DNA of 64,000 bases from an uncultured Verrucomicrobia subdivision 3 bacterium (GTDB taxonomy: Bacteria > Verrucomicrobiota > Verrucomicrobiia > Limisphaerales > UBA11358): positions 1-64,000 of the forward strand of contig CAIQKM010000040.1 of NCBI GenBank assembly GCA_903872345.1. Direction: 5' to 3'. The notes beneath the pieces are model-generated. The model searched no databases. It had not been told where the DNA came from and worked only from the letters and a program-made list of their open reading frames with translations. Every line of letters starts with the position of its first letter. The first letter of the stretch is position 1. Shown piece after piece: positions 19,105 through 28,441 of this stretch. The position numbers and the translations under genes are program-made.

Positions 19105-19953
19105 ATGGGCCAACCAATGTTATCCGACCGCGAGCTCGCGCTGAAATCCGTCCAGTTGCGACGGCAGACGCTGCTGGCAATTTCACACGCCGGCGCCGGT
19201 CATACCGGCGGCGGTCTGTCCTGCCTCGACATTCTGAACGTGCTGTACAACCGCATTCTGAATGTGTCGCCCGCCACGGCTCAAAGCCCGGACCGCGACC
19301 GCTATGTCCAAAGCAAGGGACATGCCGTCGAGGCGCTTTACACCGTGCTGGCCGATCGCGGGTTTTTCCCGGCGGCGGACCTGGATACCATTTGCCATTA
19401 TCAGTCCCATTACGTCGGTCATCCCACGCGCCATATTCCCGGCATTGAAATGAACACCGGCGCGCTCGGCCACGGCCTGCCCATCTGCACCGGCATGGCC
19501 ATTGCCGCCAAGCTCGACGCCAAACCGTACCGGGTGTTTACCCTGCTCGGTGACGGCGAGCTCGCCGAGGGTTCCAACTGGGAGGCCGCCATGGCCGCCG
19601 CCCATTATCACCTCGATAATCTGACCGCCATCATTGACCACAACACCCTGCAAATCAGCGGCCGCACCCGCGACGTGTGCAGCAACGAGCCGCTCGATGA
19701 AAAATTCCGCGCCTTCGGTTGGGCCGTCAAAGTCATCAACGGCCATGATTTTGCCGCGCTGACCGATGCTTTGTCCCACCCCGCCGAGCCGGGCAAACCA
19801 ACGTGCGTCATCGCCAACACGGTGAAAGGCAAAGGCGTGAGCTTTATGGAAGACGTGGCCAAATGGCATCATGGCGTGCCCAGTGAAACCGAATTGCAAC
19901 AGGCCCTGGCGGAACTTGCCGCCGCCGAAGCCAAATTGAAGGAGGTCGCATGA
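19105..19953 (+). CDS. Transketolase N-terminal subunit (AptA-like)
   Basis: This 282-residue protein carries only the thiamine-diphosphate pyrophosphate-binding half of a transketolase. HAGAGHTGGGLSCLDIL, RDRYVQSKGHAVEALY, TGALGHGLPICTGMA and LLGDGELAEGSNWEA followed by IDHNTLQISG (the GDG..N metal site) are all present. I chose ATG 19105, although a TTG at 19099 and an ATG at 19117 are also in frame. The next gene starts inside its stop codon (ATGA), so the two halves are co-translated. Split transketolases beside an FGGY kinase are known as apulose-4-phosphate transketolase (AptAB), which yields dihydroxyacetone phosphate. Other split transketolases exist, so the assignment is by context. 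Confidence 0.85.
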   Translation: MGQPMLSDRELALKSVQLRRQTLLAISHAGAGHTGGGLSCLDILNVLYNRILNVSPATAQSPDRDRYVQSKGHAVEALYTVLADRGFFPAADLDTICHYQSHYVGHPTRHIPGIEMNTGALGHGLPICTGMAIAAKLDAKPYRVFTLLGDGELAEGSNWEAAMAAAHYHLDNLTAIIDHNTLQISGRTRDVCSNEPLDEKFRAFGWAVKVINGHDFAALTDALSHPAEPGKPTCVIANTVKGKGVSFMEDVAKWHHGVPSETELQQALAELAAAEAKLKEVA

Positions 19954-20954
19954 GCGCGCCCGCCCCGTCCATGTACACGCCCGCCGCCAAAGCCATGGCG
20001 GAAAAGCTCAGCCTGAAAATGGGCCGCGCCAACCTGGATGAATTCGCCGCCACGCTGATGGAACTGGCGAAGGCCAATCCCAATATCGTCGCCGTCACGA
20101 GTGATTCGCGCGGCTCCGGCAAGCTCGGCCCCTTCGGTCAAGCTTTGCCCAAGCAGCTCGTCGAAGTCGGCATTGCCGAACAGAATCTCGTCGGCATCAC
20201 CGCCGGCCTCGCGGCTTGCGGCAAGAAATCCTTCGGCGTCTCGCCCTCCTGCTTTCTCACGGCGCGTTCGCTGGAACAGATCAAGAACGACATCTGCTAC
20301 TCGGATGTCCCCGCCACCTTGATCGGCATCAGTTCCGGCGTCAGCTATGGTGCGTTGGGCACCACCCATCATTCGCTGCACGACCTCGCGGTTCTCCGGG
20401 CCATTCACAATCTCATCGTCATTGTCCCGGCGGATAATTTTGAAACCCGCGAAGCCATCCGCTTCGCCGCCCAATCGCCGAAGCCGGTTTTTGTCCGGTT
20501 TGGCAAGGCGCCCATGTACGACCTGCATGAGCCGGGCACCCGGTTCACGCCCGATCAGGCCATTCAGATCGGCAACGGCAATGACTTCGCTTTCCTCGCC
20601 ACCGGCGAAACGGTGGTCCACGCCGTGCTCGCCGCCGGCCAGCTTGAATCCCAGGGCTTGAAAGGTCGTGTGCTTTCCGTGCCCACCATCAAGCCGCTCG
20701 ACACCGCCGCCATTCTGAAAGCCGGACACGAATGCCGCGCGCTCATCACGGTGGAAGAACACAGCGTCCACGGCGGTCTCGGCGAAGCCTGCGCCGCCGT
20801 GCTGATGCAGGCCGGCATCCGTGTACCCTTCCGCATCATTGGCATGCCGGATGAAGACACCATCACCGGCGCGCAAGCCGACATCTTCCGTCACTATGGC
20901 ATTTCGATGGAAGGGTTAAGCCAAAGCATGGCCACATTACTCGCGGCCAAGTAA
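19950..20954 (+). CDS. Transketolase C-terminal subunit (AptB-like)
   Basis: The 334-residue partner contains the pyrimidine-binding and C-terminal transketolase domains. VEVGIAEQNLVGITAGLA holds the catalytic glutamate that activates thiamine diphosphate. SVSYGALGTTHHSLHDLAV and ITVEEHSVHGGLGEA are family motifs. Each subunit alone lacks half of the active site, so a heterotetramer is expected. It overlaps the N-subunit by 4 bp and is followed 16 bp later by the kinase gene. The same folds occur in DXP synthase and pyruvate dehydrogenase E1, but the split arrangement and kinase partner favour a sugar-phosphate transketolase. Confidence 0.86.
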   Translation: MSAPAPSMYTPAAKAMAEKLSLKMGRANLDEFAATLMELAKANPNIVAVTSDSRGSGKLGPFGQALPKQLVEVGIAEQNLVGITAGLAACGKKSFGVSPSCFLTARSLEQIKNDICYSDVPATLIGISSGVSYGALGTTHHSLHDLAVLRAIHNLIVIVPADNFETREAIRFAAQSPKPVFVRFGKAPMYDLHEPGTRFTPDQAIQIGNGNDFAFLATGETVVHAVLAAGQLESQGLKGRVLSVPTIKPLDTAAILKAGHECRALITVEEHSVHGGLGEACAAVLMQAGIRVPFRIIGMPDEDTITGAQADIFRHYGISMEGLSQSMATLLAAK

Positions 20955-20970
20955 CCATTCTCCCGCTCGC

Positions 20971-22449
20971 GTGAAATATCTCCTCGCCATTGACCAAAGC
21001 ACTTCCGCCACCAAGGCGGTGCTCTTCGACGTCACGGGCAACATCGTGGACAAAGCCGCCTGCGATCATCGCCAGATTTATCCCCAGCCCGGCTGGGTGG
21101 AACACGATGCCGAGGAAATCTGGCAAAATGTCCTCGCCGTCATCCGGGAAGTTGCCGAACGCAATCGCTCCATCCTGGCCGATCTCACCGGCCTGAGCAT
21201 CACCAACCAGCGCGAGACCGTGCTGATATTCGACCGCGCCACCGGCCGCCCCCTGCATCACGCCCTGGTCTGGCAATGCCGGCGCGGCGATGCGCTCTGC
21301 CAGCAGCTTCGGTCCCAGGGCCACGCCGAATCCGTTCAGCGCCGGACCGGCCTGAAAATTGACACCTATTTCTCCGCCTCCAAACTTGCCTGGCTGGTCG
21401 CGGAAAAACCCGACCTCGCGGCCCGCCTGCGCGCCGGCACCGCCGTGATCGGTACGATTGATGCCTATCTCATCCACCGGCTGACACACGGGGCCGTCTT
21501 TGCCACCGATTACACCAACGCCAGCCGCACCCTGCTGTTTGACATCGGGTCGCTCAAATGGGACGCCGGTCTGTGTGAATTGTTTAACGTTCCGCCCGCC
21601 GCGCTGCCCGCAGTCCGCGAAAGCGCCGCCACCTATGGCAGCACTGATGTGGACGGCATTCTGCCCGCACCCGTCCCTATCGCCGGTGTGATGGGCGATT
21701 CCCAAGCCTCTCTCTTTGCGCAACGCTGCTTTCAACCCGGTACCGCCAAAGCCACCTTTGGCACCGGCACCAGCGTGTTGCTCAACATCGGGGACACATG
21801 CAAAACCTCCGCCACCGGTGCCGTCACCGCCCTGGCCTGGGTCTGGCAGGGCCGCCCTACTTACGCTTTCGAAGGCCTCATTAATTTTTCCGCCGCCTCC
21901 CTTTCCTGGCTCAAAAACCAGCTCGGCCTGATCCACGACAACGCCGAGATTGAACCCCTCGCCCGCGCCGTGACCGACAACGGCGGCGTCTATCTGGTGC
22001 CCGCCTTTTCCGGCCTGAGCGCCCCCTACTGGTCGCCTGATGCCCGCGCCGCCATCATTGGCCTCACCGCTTTTTCCCAGAAGGAACACATCGTCCGCGC
22101 CGCGCAGGAGGCCATCGCTTACCAGATTCGCGATGTGCTCGACATGATGCGCGCCGATGCCGGCGTGACCTTGCAAAATCTCCACGCCGATGGCGGCCCC
22201 ACCCGGAACAGTTTCCTGATGCAGTTCACAGCCGACATCACCGGCACCGACCTGTGCGTCTCCGAAGTGGCCGAATCCTCCGCCTGGGGTGCCGCCATGA
22301 TGGGACTGGCCGGCCTCGGCCTTTGCCCCTCATTGGAACAGCTCGCCGCCCTGCCCCGCGAACAGAAAAATTATCACCCGCAAATGCCCGCCAGCCAGGT
22401 GCAGGCGTATTACGCCGGCTGGCAGCAGGCCGTCAAACGCGTCCTCTAA
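20971..22449 (+). CDS. FGGY-family carbohydrate kinase (apulose/glycerol-kinase-like)
   Basis: This 492-residue kinase starts at GTG 20971 (read as [20 protein letters not shown]). It has the phosphate-1 motif [18 protein letters not shown], the [16 protein letters not shown] and GTGTSVLLN segments, and the C-terminal [15 protein letters not shown] adenosine-binding region. Overall it is closest to glycerol kinases, a group that includes kinases for other short polyols and ketoses. Following the isomerase and split transketolase, it most likely phosphorylates the ketose made by the isomerase to give the transketolase donor, as AplK does with apulose. It is 38 bp upstream of the substrate-binding protein gene, so uptake and catabolism are probably one operon. 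Confidence 0.88.
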   Translation: MKYLLAIDQSTSATKAVLFDVTGNIVDKAACDHRQIYPQPGWVEHDAEEIWQNVLAVIREVAERNRSILADLTGLSITNQRETVLIFDRATGRPLHHALVWQCRRGDALCQQLRSQGHAESVQRRTGLKIDTYFSASKLAWLVAEKPDLAARLRAGTAVIGTIDAYLIHRLTHGAVFATDYTNASRTLLFDIGSLKWDAGLCELFNVPPAALPAVRESAATYGSTDVDGILPAPVPIAGVMGDSQASLFAQRCFQPGTAKATFGTGTSVLLNIGDTCKTSATGAVTALAWVWQGRPTYAFEGLINFSAASLSWLKNQLGLIHDNAEIEPLARAVTDNGGVYLVPAFSGLSAPYWSPDARAAIIGLTAFSQKEHIVRAAQEAIAYQIRDVLDMMRADAGVTLQNLHADGGPTRNSFLMQFTADITGTDLCVSEVAESSAWGAAMMGLAGLGLCPSLEQLAALPREQKNYHPQMPASQVQAYYAGWQQAVKRVL

Positions 22450-22487
22450 TTTCCCGAATCCAGCGCAACCAACCACTCCTACTCACC

Positions 22488-23441
22488 ATGAAAACTCCCC
22501 TGTTCAAACTCCTGCTCGCCGCCAGCCTCGCCGTGCTGGCCAGCCTGTTCCTTCCGACCGCCAGCGCCCAAACCGCCGCGAAGGACAAGATCGCCGTGGT
22601 TGTCTCCACCTTGAACAATCCCTGGTTCGTCGTGCTCGGCGAAACCGCCAAGGCCCGCGCCGTGGAACTCGGCTACGACGCCACCATTTTTGATTCACAG
22701 AACGACACCGCCAAGGAAGCCGCCAATTTCGAGAACATCATCGCCGGCGGGTACAAGGCCATCCTGTTCAACCCCACCGACGCCAACGGCTCCATCGCCA
22801 GCGTGCTCAAGGCCAAGGCGGCGGGCATCCCCGTGTTTTGCATTGATCGCGAAATTAACGCCACCAACGCCGCCACCTCCCAGATGCTCTCGGACAGCTA
22901 TTCCGGCTGCGTGAAACTCGGTCAATACTTTGTGAAGACCGTCGGCAAGGAAGGCGAATACGCCGAACTGCTTGGCATCGTCGGCGACAATAATACGTGG
23001 AACCGTTCCAAGGGTTTTCACAGTGTCGTGGACCGCTACCCAGGCCTGAAAATGGTCGCCCAGCAGAGCGGTGAATTCGACCGCGCCAAAGGCCTCGAAG
23101 TCATGGAATCCATCCTCCAGGCGCATCCGAATATCAAGGCCGTTTTCTGCGGCAACGATGCCATGGCCATGGGTGCCTATCAGGCCCTCGTCACCGCCAA
23201 CAAGGCTGATGTCGTCAAGGTCTTCGGCTTCGACGGCGCGGACGACGTGGTAAAACTCATCGCCGAAGGCAAGATCGCCGCCACCGGCATGCAATTCCCC
23301 AAGCTGATGGCCCGTCAGGCCGCCGAATACGCCGACAGCTACGTGAAAGGCAAACGCGATTTTGCCCAGAAAATTCCCGTCCCCGTTGAACTGGTCACGC
23401 AACAGAACGTGAGCAAGTACGGCGATTACGGCAAGAAATAA
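22488..23441 (+). CDS. Periplasmic sugar-binding protein of a CUT2 ABC transporter (RbsB-like)
   Basis: The 317-residue protein starts at ATG 22488 with a signal peptide ([20 protein letters not shown]). The mature part is a Peripla_BP_4 ribose-binding fold: [64 protein letters not shown] and [12 protein letters not shown]. Aromatic and acidic ligand residues of the ribose/xylose type can be seen (NPWF, DRE, GND, FDG). It should capture the monosaccharide processed by the genes upstream. The transporter is completed by the permease at 24096 but lacks an ATPase gene here. Confidence 0.92.
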   Translation: MKTPLFKLLLAASLAVLASLFLPTASAQTAAKDKIAVVVSTLNNPWFVVLGETAKARAVELGYDATIFDSQNDTAKEAANFENIIAGGYKAILFNPTDANGSIASVLKAKAAGIPVFCIDREINATNAATSQMLSDSYSGCVKLGQYFVKTVGKEGEYAELLGIVGDNNTWNRSKGFHSVVDRYPGLKMVAQQSGEFDRAKGLEVMESILQAHPNIKAVFCGNDAMAMGAYQALVTANKADVVKVFGFDGADDVVKLIAEGKIAATGMQFPKLMARQAAEYADSYVKGKRDFAQKIPVPVELVTQQNVSKYGDYGKK

Positions 23442-23446
23442 GCCCC

Positions 23447-24088
23447 ATGCGCGCGCTCCGCTGGATCAGCTTCATGGTTGTGCTCGCCGGCCTGGCCTGG
23501 CGGTTTCCGCTCTTCCATGTCGTGCCCCTGCAACAGGCCGTGGCGGAGAAAAAGGCGGCCACGTTTGATCCCACCCAGTTCGCCGGCACCTTTTGGACCA
23601 ACCGCCTCCTGGCCTCACTGGACAAAGCCGTCAGCGCCACGGTGCTATTGCCCGCCATCCAAAGCGATCCCGCCGCCGCCAAAAAACAATTCGCCCGCAG
23701 CGTGGGCATGGGTGAAAGTTATTTCTATTTTGTCGCGGGGATAGGGCGTGTGGTGTCCGTCTCCGACGATGAAATCCTCCTCGCCGTGACCGCCACCGGC
23801 ACCAATGCCGACATCTCCCTCCCCGCCGGCCCGGTCTTCGGCAACGCCCTGCGCGACAGCACCAGCCTCCTGAATGTGAGCGACTACCCCAATTCGCAGG
23901 ATTTCAACGACATCTCCGCCGCGCTGAATCATCTGGTCGAAACCACCGTGCTGCCGACCTTGCGCGTCCAGGCCAAAGTCGGCGCGCAACTGTCCTTCGC
24001 CGGCTGCGCCGAAGTAGCCGATGAATCCAGCGACCTGAAACCCTTGCACGTCGTCCCGGTGATGACCCGCCTATTGCCCAACCTGTAA
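23447..24088 (+). CDS. DUF2291-family lipoprotein-like/anchored protein of sugar ABC operons
   Basis: This 213-residue protein lies 5 bp after the binding-protein gene and 7 bp before the permease. An N-terminal hydrophobic segment (WISFMVVLAGLAWRFPLFHVV) looks like a signal anchor rather than a lipobox. FDPTQFAGTFW, the region around SVGMGESYFYFVAG and the C-terminal VPVMTRLLPNL fit DUF2291, a family found beside RbsB/RbsC genes and of unknown mechanism. It probably works with the transporter at the outer face of the inner membrane. Confidence 0.75.
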   Translation: MRALRWISFMVVLAGLAWRFPLFHVVPLQQAVAEKKAATFDPTQFAGTFWTNRLLASLDKAVSATVLLPAIQSDPAAAKKQFARSVGMGESYFYFVAGIGRVVSVSDDEILLAVTATGTNADISLPAGPVFGNALRDSTSLLNVSDYPNSQDFNDISAALNHLVETTVLPTLRVQAKVGAQLSFAGCAEVADESSDLKPLHVVPVMTRLLPNL

Positions 24089-24095
24089 CGGCATC

Positions 24096-25061
24096 ATGTT
24101 CAAATCCGACCATTTCAAACGCTTCCAGTCGTTCATCGCGCTGGCGGTGATGATCATCGCCCTGAGCCTGCTGTCGGACAAATTTCTCACCGTCGCCAAC
24201 GGCCGGAACATCCTGCTCCAAATCGCCGTCAACCTGTGCCTCTCCATCGGGATGACCCTCGTCATCCTCACCGGCGGCATTGACCTCTCCGTCGGGGCCA
24301 TCCTCGGTTTCGCCGGCGCCTTTGCCGCCGGCCTGTTGAAAAACGGTCTCACCCTGAAATGCTTTGGCGTGGTGCTGCAATTCACACCGTTCGGTGCCAT
24401 GGTCGCCGGCCTGCTCGCGGGCCTGGGGTTGGGGTTAATCAATGGCGTCACCATTACGCGCTTCCGGCTGCCGCCCTTCGTCGCCACGCTCGGCATGTTG
24501 AGCATCGCACGCGGCTTCACCATGTTGTGGACCGGCGGCTTTCCCATCACCGACCTCGGCCCGCAATTCGGGTTTATTGGCGCCGGCTTCTGGCTGGGCG
24601 TTCCCATGGCGGTTTGGATTTCCGCCCTCCTCGTGGCCCTGTTCGTCGTCATTTCGCGCCGCACCATTCTGGGCCGTTACATCTATGCGGTGGGTGGCAG
24701 CGAAAAGGCCGCCGCGTTTTCGGGATTAAACGTCAACCGCATCAAGCTCTGGGTTTATGCGCTCGGTGGCGGGCTCGCCGCCATCGCCGGCCTGATCGTC
24801 AGCGCCCGGCTCGATGCCGCCGACCCCAAGGCCGGCCTCGGTTACGAATTGGATTCCATCGCCGCCGTCGTCATTGGCGGCACGTCCCTCAGCGGCGGGC
24901 GCGGCTCCATCCTCGGCACCGTGCTGGGCTGCCTCATCATCGGCGTGCTGAACAACGGGCTTTTCCTCCTCGATGTCTCCCCCTTCTGGCAACAGGTTGT
25001 CAAAGGCGTCGTCATCCTCATCGCCGTAGCCGCCGACAAAATGGGCGCACCCCGCGAATGA
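24096..25061 (+). CDS. Sugar ABC transporter permease (RbsC-like)
   Basis: The 321-residue permease has about 8-10 transmembrane helices and the BPD_transp_2 features LSIGMTLVILTGGIDLSVGA and GRYIYAVGGSEKAAAFSGLN, the latter being the coupling (EAA-like) loop that contacts an ATPase. LDSIAAVVIGGTSLSGGRG near the C-terminus is the usual family motif. Length is normal. Its stop codon directly abuts the stop of the convergent BASS gene, with no spacer. No RbsA-type ATPase is encoded in this operon or elsewhere in the window, so the subunit must come from another locus. Confidence 0.92.
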   Translation: MFKSDHFKRFQSFIALAVMIIALSLLSDKFLTVANGRNILLQIAVNLCLSIGMTLVILTGGIDLSVGAILGFAGAFAAGLLKNGLTLKCFGVVLQFTPFGAMVAGLLAGLGLGLINGVTITRFRLPPFVATLGMLSIARGFTMLWTGGFPITDLGPQFGFIGAGFWLGVPMAVWISALLVALFVVISRRTILGRYIYAVGGSEKAAAFSGLNVNRIKLWVYALGGGLAAIAGLIVSARLDAADPKAGLGYELDSIAAVVIGGTSLSGGRGSILGTVLGCLIIGVLNNGLFLLDVSPFWQQVVKGVVILIAVAADKMGAPRE

Positions 25062-26333
25062 TTATTCAGGTTTGACGGAATCGACCGGCCGCTTGCGCCA
25101 ATAATTCGCCAGGATCGAACCGCCGACATTCATCCACACAATAAAGATCGCCGGGGCCAGCCCCACCGTGGCGAGCTTGCCCATGGCGCTGGCCAGGCCC
25201 GACGCCATTCCGCCGTTTTGCAGACCCACTTCAAACGCCACCGACCGTGCGGAATTTTTGTCCAGCCCGACGCCCCGGCTCAGAAAATACCCCAAGCAGA
25301 AACCCGCCATGTTGTGCAGTCCGGACGCGATGACCAGGCATACCCCCACCTTGAACAAATTGTCCCGCCCCGCCGCCGTTGTCATCGCCGTCACGTAGAG
25401 AATGCCGACAATCGCCAGCGTGGGCATGATCCGATCCAGCCACGCCAGCCGGAGCGTCAGCGCGTGATAGCTCGTGCCTATCACCACCGCACTCAGCAAA
25501 AATCCACCCAATCCGATGACCGACAAAGCCCCATCACCCACCAGACCTAACAGCCAGCCCCAACCGCCCAGCGCCAAAAATCCCAGCCACCCCAAAGCCA
25601 GAGCCGTCACCAACAGCACCACTCGCCAGCCGCGGCCCGAAGCCCGTTTCAGATAATCGTGCAACAAAGCCGCGCCAATCGGCACAATCATGATCTTCAC
25701 GATCTCGATCATCATTTTGACAAAGCTCACCTCCACCATCGTGCCCGCCAGCAGCTTCATCCACAGCGGCGTCAGGAAGGGTGCCAGCATGGTCGTGACG
25801 GCGGTAACCGTTACCGACAGTGCCAAATTCGACCGCGCAATGTACGCCATCACATTCGACGCCAGCCCGCTGGAACACGAGCCAATCAAAATCACCCCCG
25901 CGCCAATTTCCGGCGGAAACTTGAAAATCTTGGTCAGCGCAAACCCCACCAGCGGCATCACGGAAAAATGACAGACAATGCCCACCAACACCCCGCGCGG
26001 ATTTTTCGCCACCCCCGCAAAATCATGCAGACTCATCTGCGTGCCCATCCCGAACATCACCATCTGAATCGCCACCAACATCACCCATTTGTTGCGCATG
26101 TCAAAACCGTCCACATGCAGAAAATGAGTCGGATAAATCAGCGCCGCCGTCACCACCGCAATCACCCACGCCGTAAACTGATACGTCCGCAGCGCCGGCA
26201 CAAACCGCAACCCCACCGCGAGCCCCAAAGTCAGCACCACCAAGGCCGCTTGCCAGCCCCCCAAACAACTCACGCCCAGCGCCACCAAAACGGCGATAAT
26301 CACTCCCAAGATATATTTCCCCAGCGGATACAT
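25062..26333 (-). CDS. Bile acid:sodium symporter (BASS) family transporter
   Basis: The 423-residue membrane protein has roughly ten or more helices. LIGSCSSGLASNVMAYIARS corresponds to the sodium-site crossing (GxCPGGxxSN in the family), and FEVGLQNGGMASGLAS is the conserved E-x-G-x-QN motif, so a sodium-coupled mechanism is likely. It is about 100 residues longer than typical BASS proteins, partly through an added N-terminal pair of helices and a central insertion. As the last gene downstream of a RuBisCO-like protein and a DUF1537 kinase, it probably imports an organic acid such as a branched sugar acid. Confidence 0.85.
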   Translation of the reverse strand: MYPLGKYILGVIIAVLVALGVSCLGGWQAALVVLTLGLAVGLRFVPALRTYQFTAWVIAVVTAALIYPTHFLHVDGFDMRNKWVMLVAIQMVMFGMGTQMSLHDFAGVAKNPRGVLVGIVCHFSVMPLVGFALTKIFKFPPEIGAGVILIGSCSSGLASNVMAYIARSNLALSVTVTAVTTMLAPFLTPLWMKLLAGTMVEVSFVKMMIEIVKIMIVPIGAALLHDYLKRASGRGWRVVLLVTALALGWLGFLALGGWGWLLGLVGDGALSVIGLGGFLLSAVVIGTSYHALTLRLAWLDRIMPTLAIVGILYVTAMTTAAGRDNLFKVGVCLVIASGLHNMAGFCLGYFLSRGVGLDKNSARSVAFEVGLQNGGMASGLASAMGKLATVGLAPAIFIVWMNVGGSILANYWRKRPVDSVKPE

Positions 26334-26370
26334 TCAGTTCGTTGATCTAATTGGAAAGAACCCGTTTCCC

Positions 26371-26413
26371 TTATCCGTGTTCATCAGTGTCCATCCGTGG
26401 TTGAATATTCTTC
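26371..26413. repeat. Dispersed 'CCGTG' word repeat, copy 1
   Basis: A stretch built from ATCCGTGT-like words ending CCATCCGTGGTTGAA recurs at 62717-62758 with few differences. It occupies the spacer between the BASS gene and the racemase-like gene. Its function is unknown. Confidence 0.55.
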
Positions 26414-26420
26414 GCTCCCT

Positions 26421-27083
26421 TTACAGAACGGTCGCCAGATATTCCACCGCAATGCGCGGACTCGCCAGAATCGGCACCCGCCGGTCTTCCGCCGCCAGCG
26501 TGTCCACCACCCGCGCCATCGAAGCCTGCGCGAGCACGACCACGTCAACCTCCTGCGAAAGCGCTTTCAAGGCCGCCGCCACCTTGGCGTCATGCGTCGC
26601 CGCGTCACCGCTCATCAGCGCCTCAAACGCACCTTCACAGAGCCGCGCCGTCAGCTCAATGTGCTTGCCCGCCAGCTCCGCCCGCCGGGAAATCAAATCC
26701 GCCGTCGGCTCCAGCGTGGTTCGCAGCGTGGCGACCACGCCGATCTTCGCGCCCGTCGCCACCGCCCGATCCGCCATCGGCTGATCCACGCGCAGCACCG
26801 GCACGCCGATCAGTTTCGCCCCCGCTTCCACGGCCGGCCCGATCGAGGAACAGGTAACCATGATGTAATCCGCCCCCGCCAGTTCGGCGGATTCCAGATA
26901 CGCCGCCACCCGCCGCGCAATCACCGCCGTCAGGCTGCCGCTGCTGATGATGCCTTTCACCAGGCTGTCGTCGGCAATGTTAAACACATTCACGCCGGGC
27001 AACAGTTCCTTGCACAACGCGCCAAACACCGGCACCAGCGTGGCCGAGGTATGCACCAGACCGAGGGTTTTCTGTTTCATCAT
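26421..27083 (-). CDS. Asp/Glu racemase-superfamily protein with a single catalytic cysteine
   Basis: The 220-residue protein starts at ATG 27083 (a second ATG follows at 27080), overlapping the upstream kinase stop. The pattern KTLGLVHTSATLVPVFGAL, YIMVTCSSIGPAVEAG and VLRVDQPMADRAV fits the aspartate/glutamate/hydantoin racemase fold. The first catalytic cysteine is in VTCSS. Where racemases carry the second (the GCT motif), this protein has VVLAQASMAR, so a two-base racemase mechanism is improbable. A one-cysteine member could be a decarboxylase, isomerase or hydrolase. It is coupled to a DUF1537 kinase and a RuBisCO-like protein and likely acts in the same sugar-acid route. Confidence 0.78.
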   Translation of the reverse strand: MMKQKTLGLVHTSATLVPVFGALCKELLPGVNVFNIADDSLVKGIISSGSLTAVIARRVAAYLESAELAGADYIMVTCSSIGPAVEAGAKLIGVPVLRVDQPMADRAVATGAKIGVVATLRTTLEPTADLISRRAELAGKHIELTARLCEGAFEALMSGDAATHDAKVAAALKALSQEVDVVVLAQASMARVVDTLAAEDRRVPILASPRIAVEYLATVL

Positions 27084-28441
27084 TTCAACTTTCCGCTTTT
27101 TAAGATTCCAAAATAATTCTTCGGGCCCACCTGGCCGCCCTTGAAATTCACTTCCAGCCCGTCCGCCGGCGAACCCGGCGCAAACGCCCGGCACAACGGC
27201 GCGCCCGGCACCAGCGGCGCCGCCATCTCCAGCGCTTTGATGCCCAAGGCGCGCGCCGCAAAACTCGACGTATCCCCGCCCGCAATGCACACGCGCCGGA
27301 CTTTCGCCTGCAACAAAACTTTTCGCAGCACCAAACCCAAGGCCGTGCCCAAAACACTCGCTGTGGCCTGCTGCAACACTTCCGCCACCTGCCGGTCCGA
27401 GCCCTTCCGCGTCGTGTGTACGATCACACTGCGACCGCGCTCCAGCAACGCCACCGTGGCCCGCACCGCCCGTTGCATTTCCGCCTGGGTTCTCTTGGCA
27501 TTCGCCAGCGCCCCGGCACGCAACGCCACTTCGGCAAAACCGTGCTCCATGGCCCAGTCCATCTGCTGCTGCGTCACCGGCGAGCAACTGCCCGAACCCA
27601 CCAGCAACTGTTTCACCGGCCGCACCTTGATCAAATGCGCCCGGCTCGCGCGCAATTCGCCCGCCGCTTTCCAATGCGCCGTCAGCGCCATCTCCACGCC
27701 GGAGGAACCTACGGAAAACAACGGCTTCCGCGCGCTGCCCCGTTCATCCAGCAGGCCGCCGATGCGCGCCAGGTGCGTCACCTCCAGCACGTCAAACAGC
27801 ACCGCGTCCGGCTGCTCCGCCAGCACGTCGCGCAACGCCGCCCGCGCCTCGGCGACTGGCAAGGCCACTTGCAAAATATCGAACAACCCCACGGTCAGCT
27901 TCGTCTGCTGCTCCAGATGCCGCCGCAAATCCGCTTCCAACATGGGCGTAATCGGATGCCGGCTGATGGCGGGATGCCGGTCCAACCGGTGAATCGCCCC
28001 CTGGCTGCCAATGCCCATGCGCGCAAATAGATTGCCAAATAGACAGTAACGTCCCAGCGCCGGCGCACCCACCAGCAGCGGAATGAACGGCGCCTTGAAC
28101 AGCCTTTGCCCCAACTCCATCACGCAGCCGATGCTGCCGATCGCCGGCGAGGAATCAAACGTGGAGCACACCTTGTAGTGAACCTGCGGCGCACCCAGGT
28201 CTTTCAAATGTTTCAGCGCCGGACGCAGCACCGCCCGCATTTTGTCCGGCGGCAGCGACCGCGTCACCCCCGCCACGCCCACCGCCTCGAGTTGGGGAAA
28301 CTGTTTTAACTGCGCCCGGGTCGGCGGCGCAATGAACAGCATCGTGCGCACCCCGGCGCGCGCGAGCTGTTCCAGCGCGTCCGTGGACCCGGTGAAATCA
28401 TCCGCGTAAAACGCGAGCCGTAATGAATTGCGACCTTTCAT
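27080..28441 (-). CDS. DUF1537 acid-sugar kinase (OiaK-like context)
   Basis: This 453-residue kinase is longer than the DUF1537 protein encoded at 9855-11012 and only distantly related to it. It has LAFYADDFTGSTDALEQLAR at the N-terminus, LVGSGSCSPVTQQQMDWA in the middle and RVCIAGGDTSSFAARALG for nucleotide binding. It overlaps the RuBisCO-like gene upstream (ATGA, 4 bp) and the racemase-like gene downstream. In the known D-apionate pathway, a DUF1537 kinase (OiaK) phosphorylates 3-oxo-isoapionate before a RuBisCO-like decarboxylase acts. The same gene pair here supports an equivalent step on that or a similar branched 3-oxo acid. Confidence 0.87.
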   Translation of the reverse strand: MKGRNSLRLAFYADDFTGSTDALEQLARAGVRTMLFIAPPTRAQLKQFPQLEAVGVAGVTRSLPPDKMRAVLRPALKHLKDLGAPQVHYKVCSTFDSSPAIGSIGCVMELGQRLFKAPFIPLLVGAPALGRYCLFGNLFARMGIGSQGAIHRLDRHPAISRHPITPMLEADLRRHLEQQTKLTVGLFDILQVALPVAEARAALRDVLAEQPDAVLFDVLEVTHLARIGGLLDERGSARKPLFSVGSSGVEMALTAHWKAAGELRASRAHLIKVRPVKQLLVGSGSCSPVTQQQMDWAMEHGFAEVALRAGALANAKRTQAEMQRAVRATVALLERGRSVIVHTTRKGSDRQVAEVLQQATASVLGTALGLVLRKVLLQAKVRRVCIAGGDTSSFAARALGIKALEMAAPLVPGAPLCRAFAPGSPADGLEVNFKGGQVGPKNYFGILKSGKLK

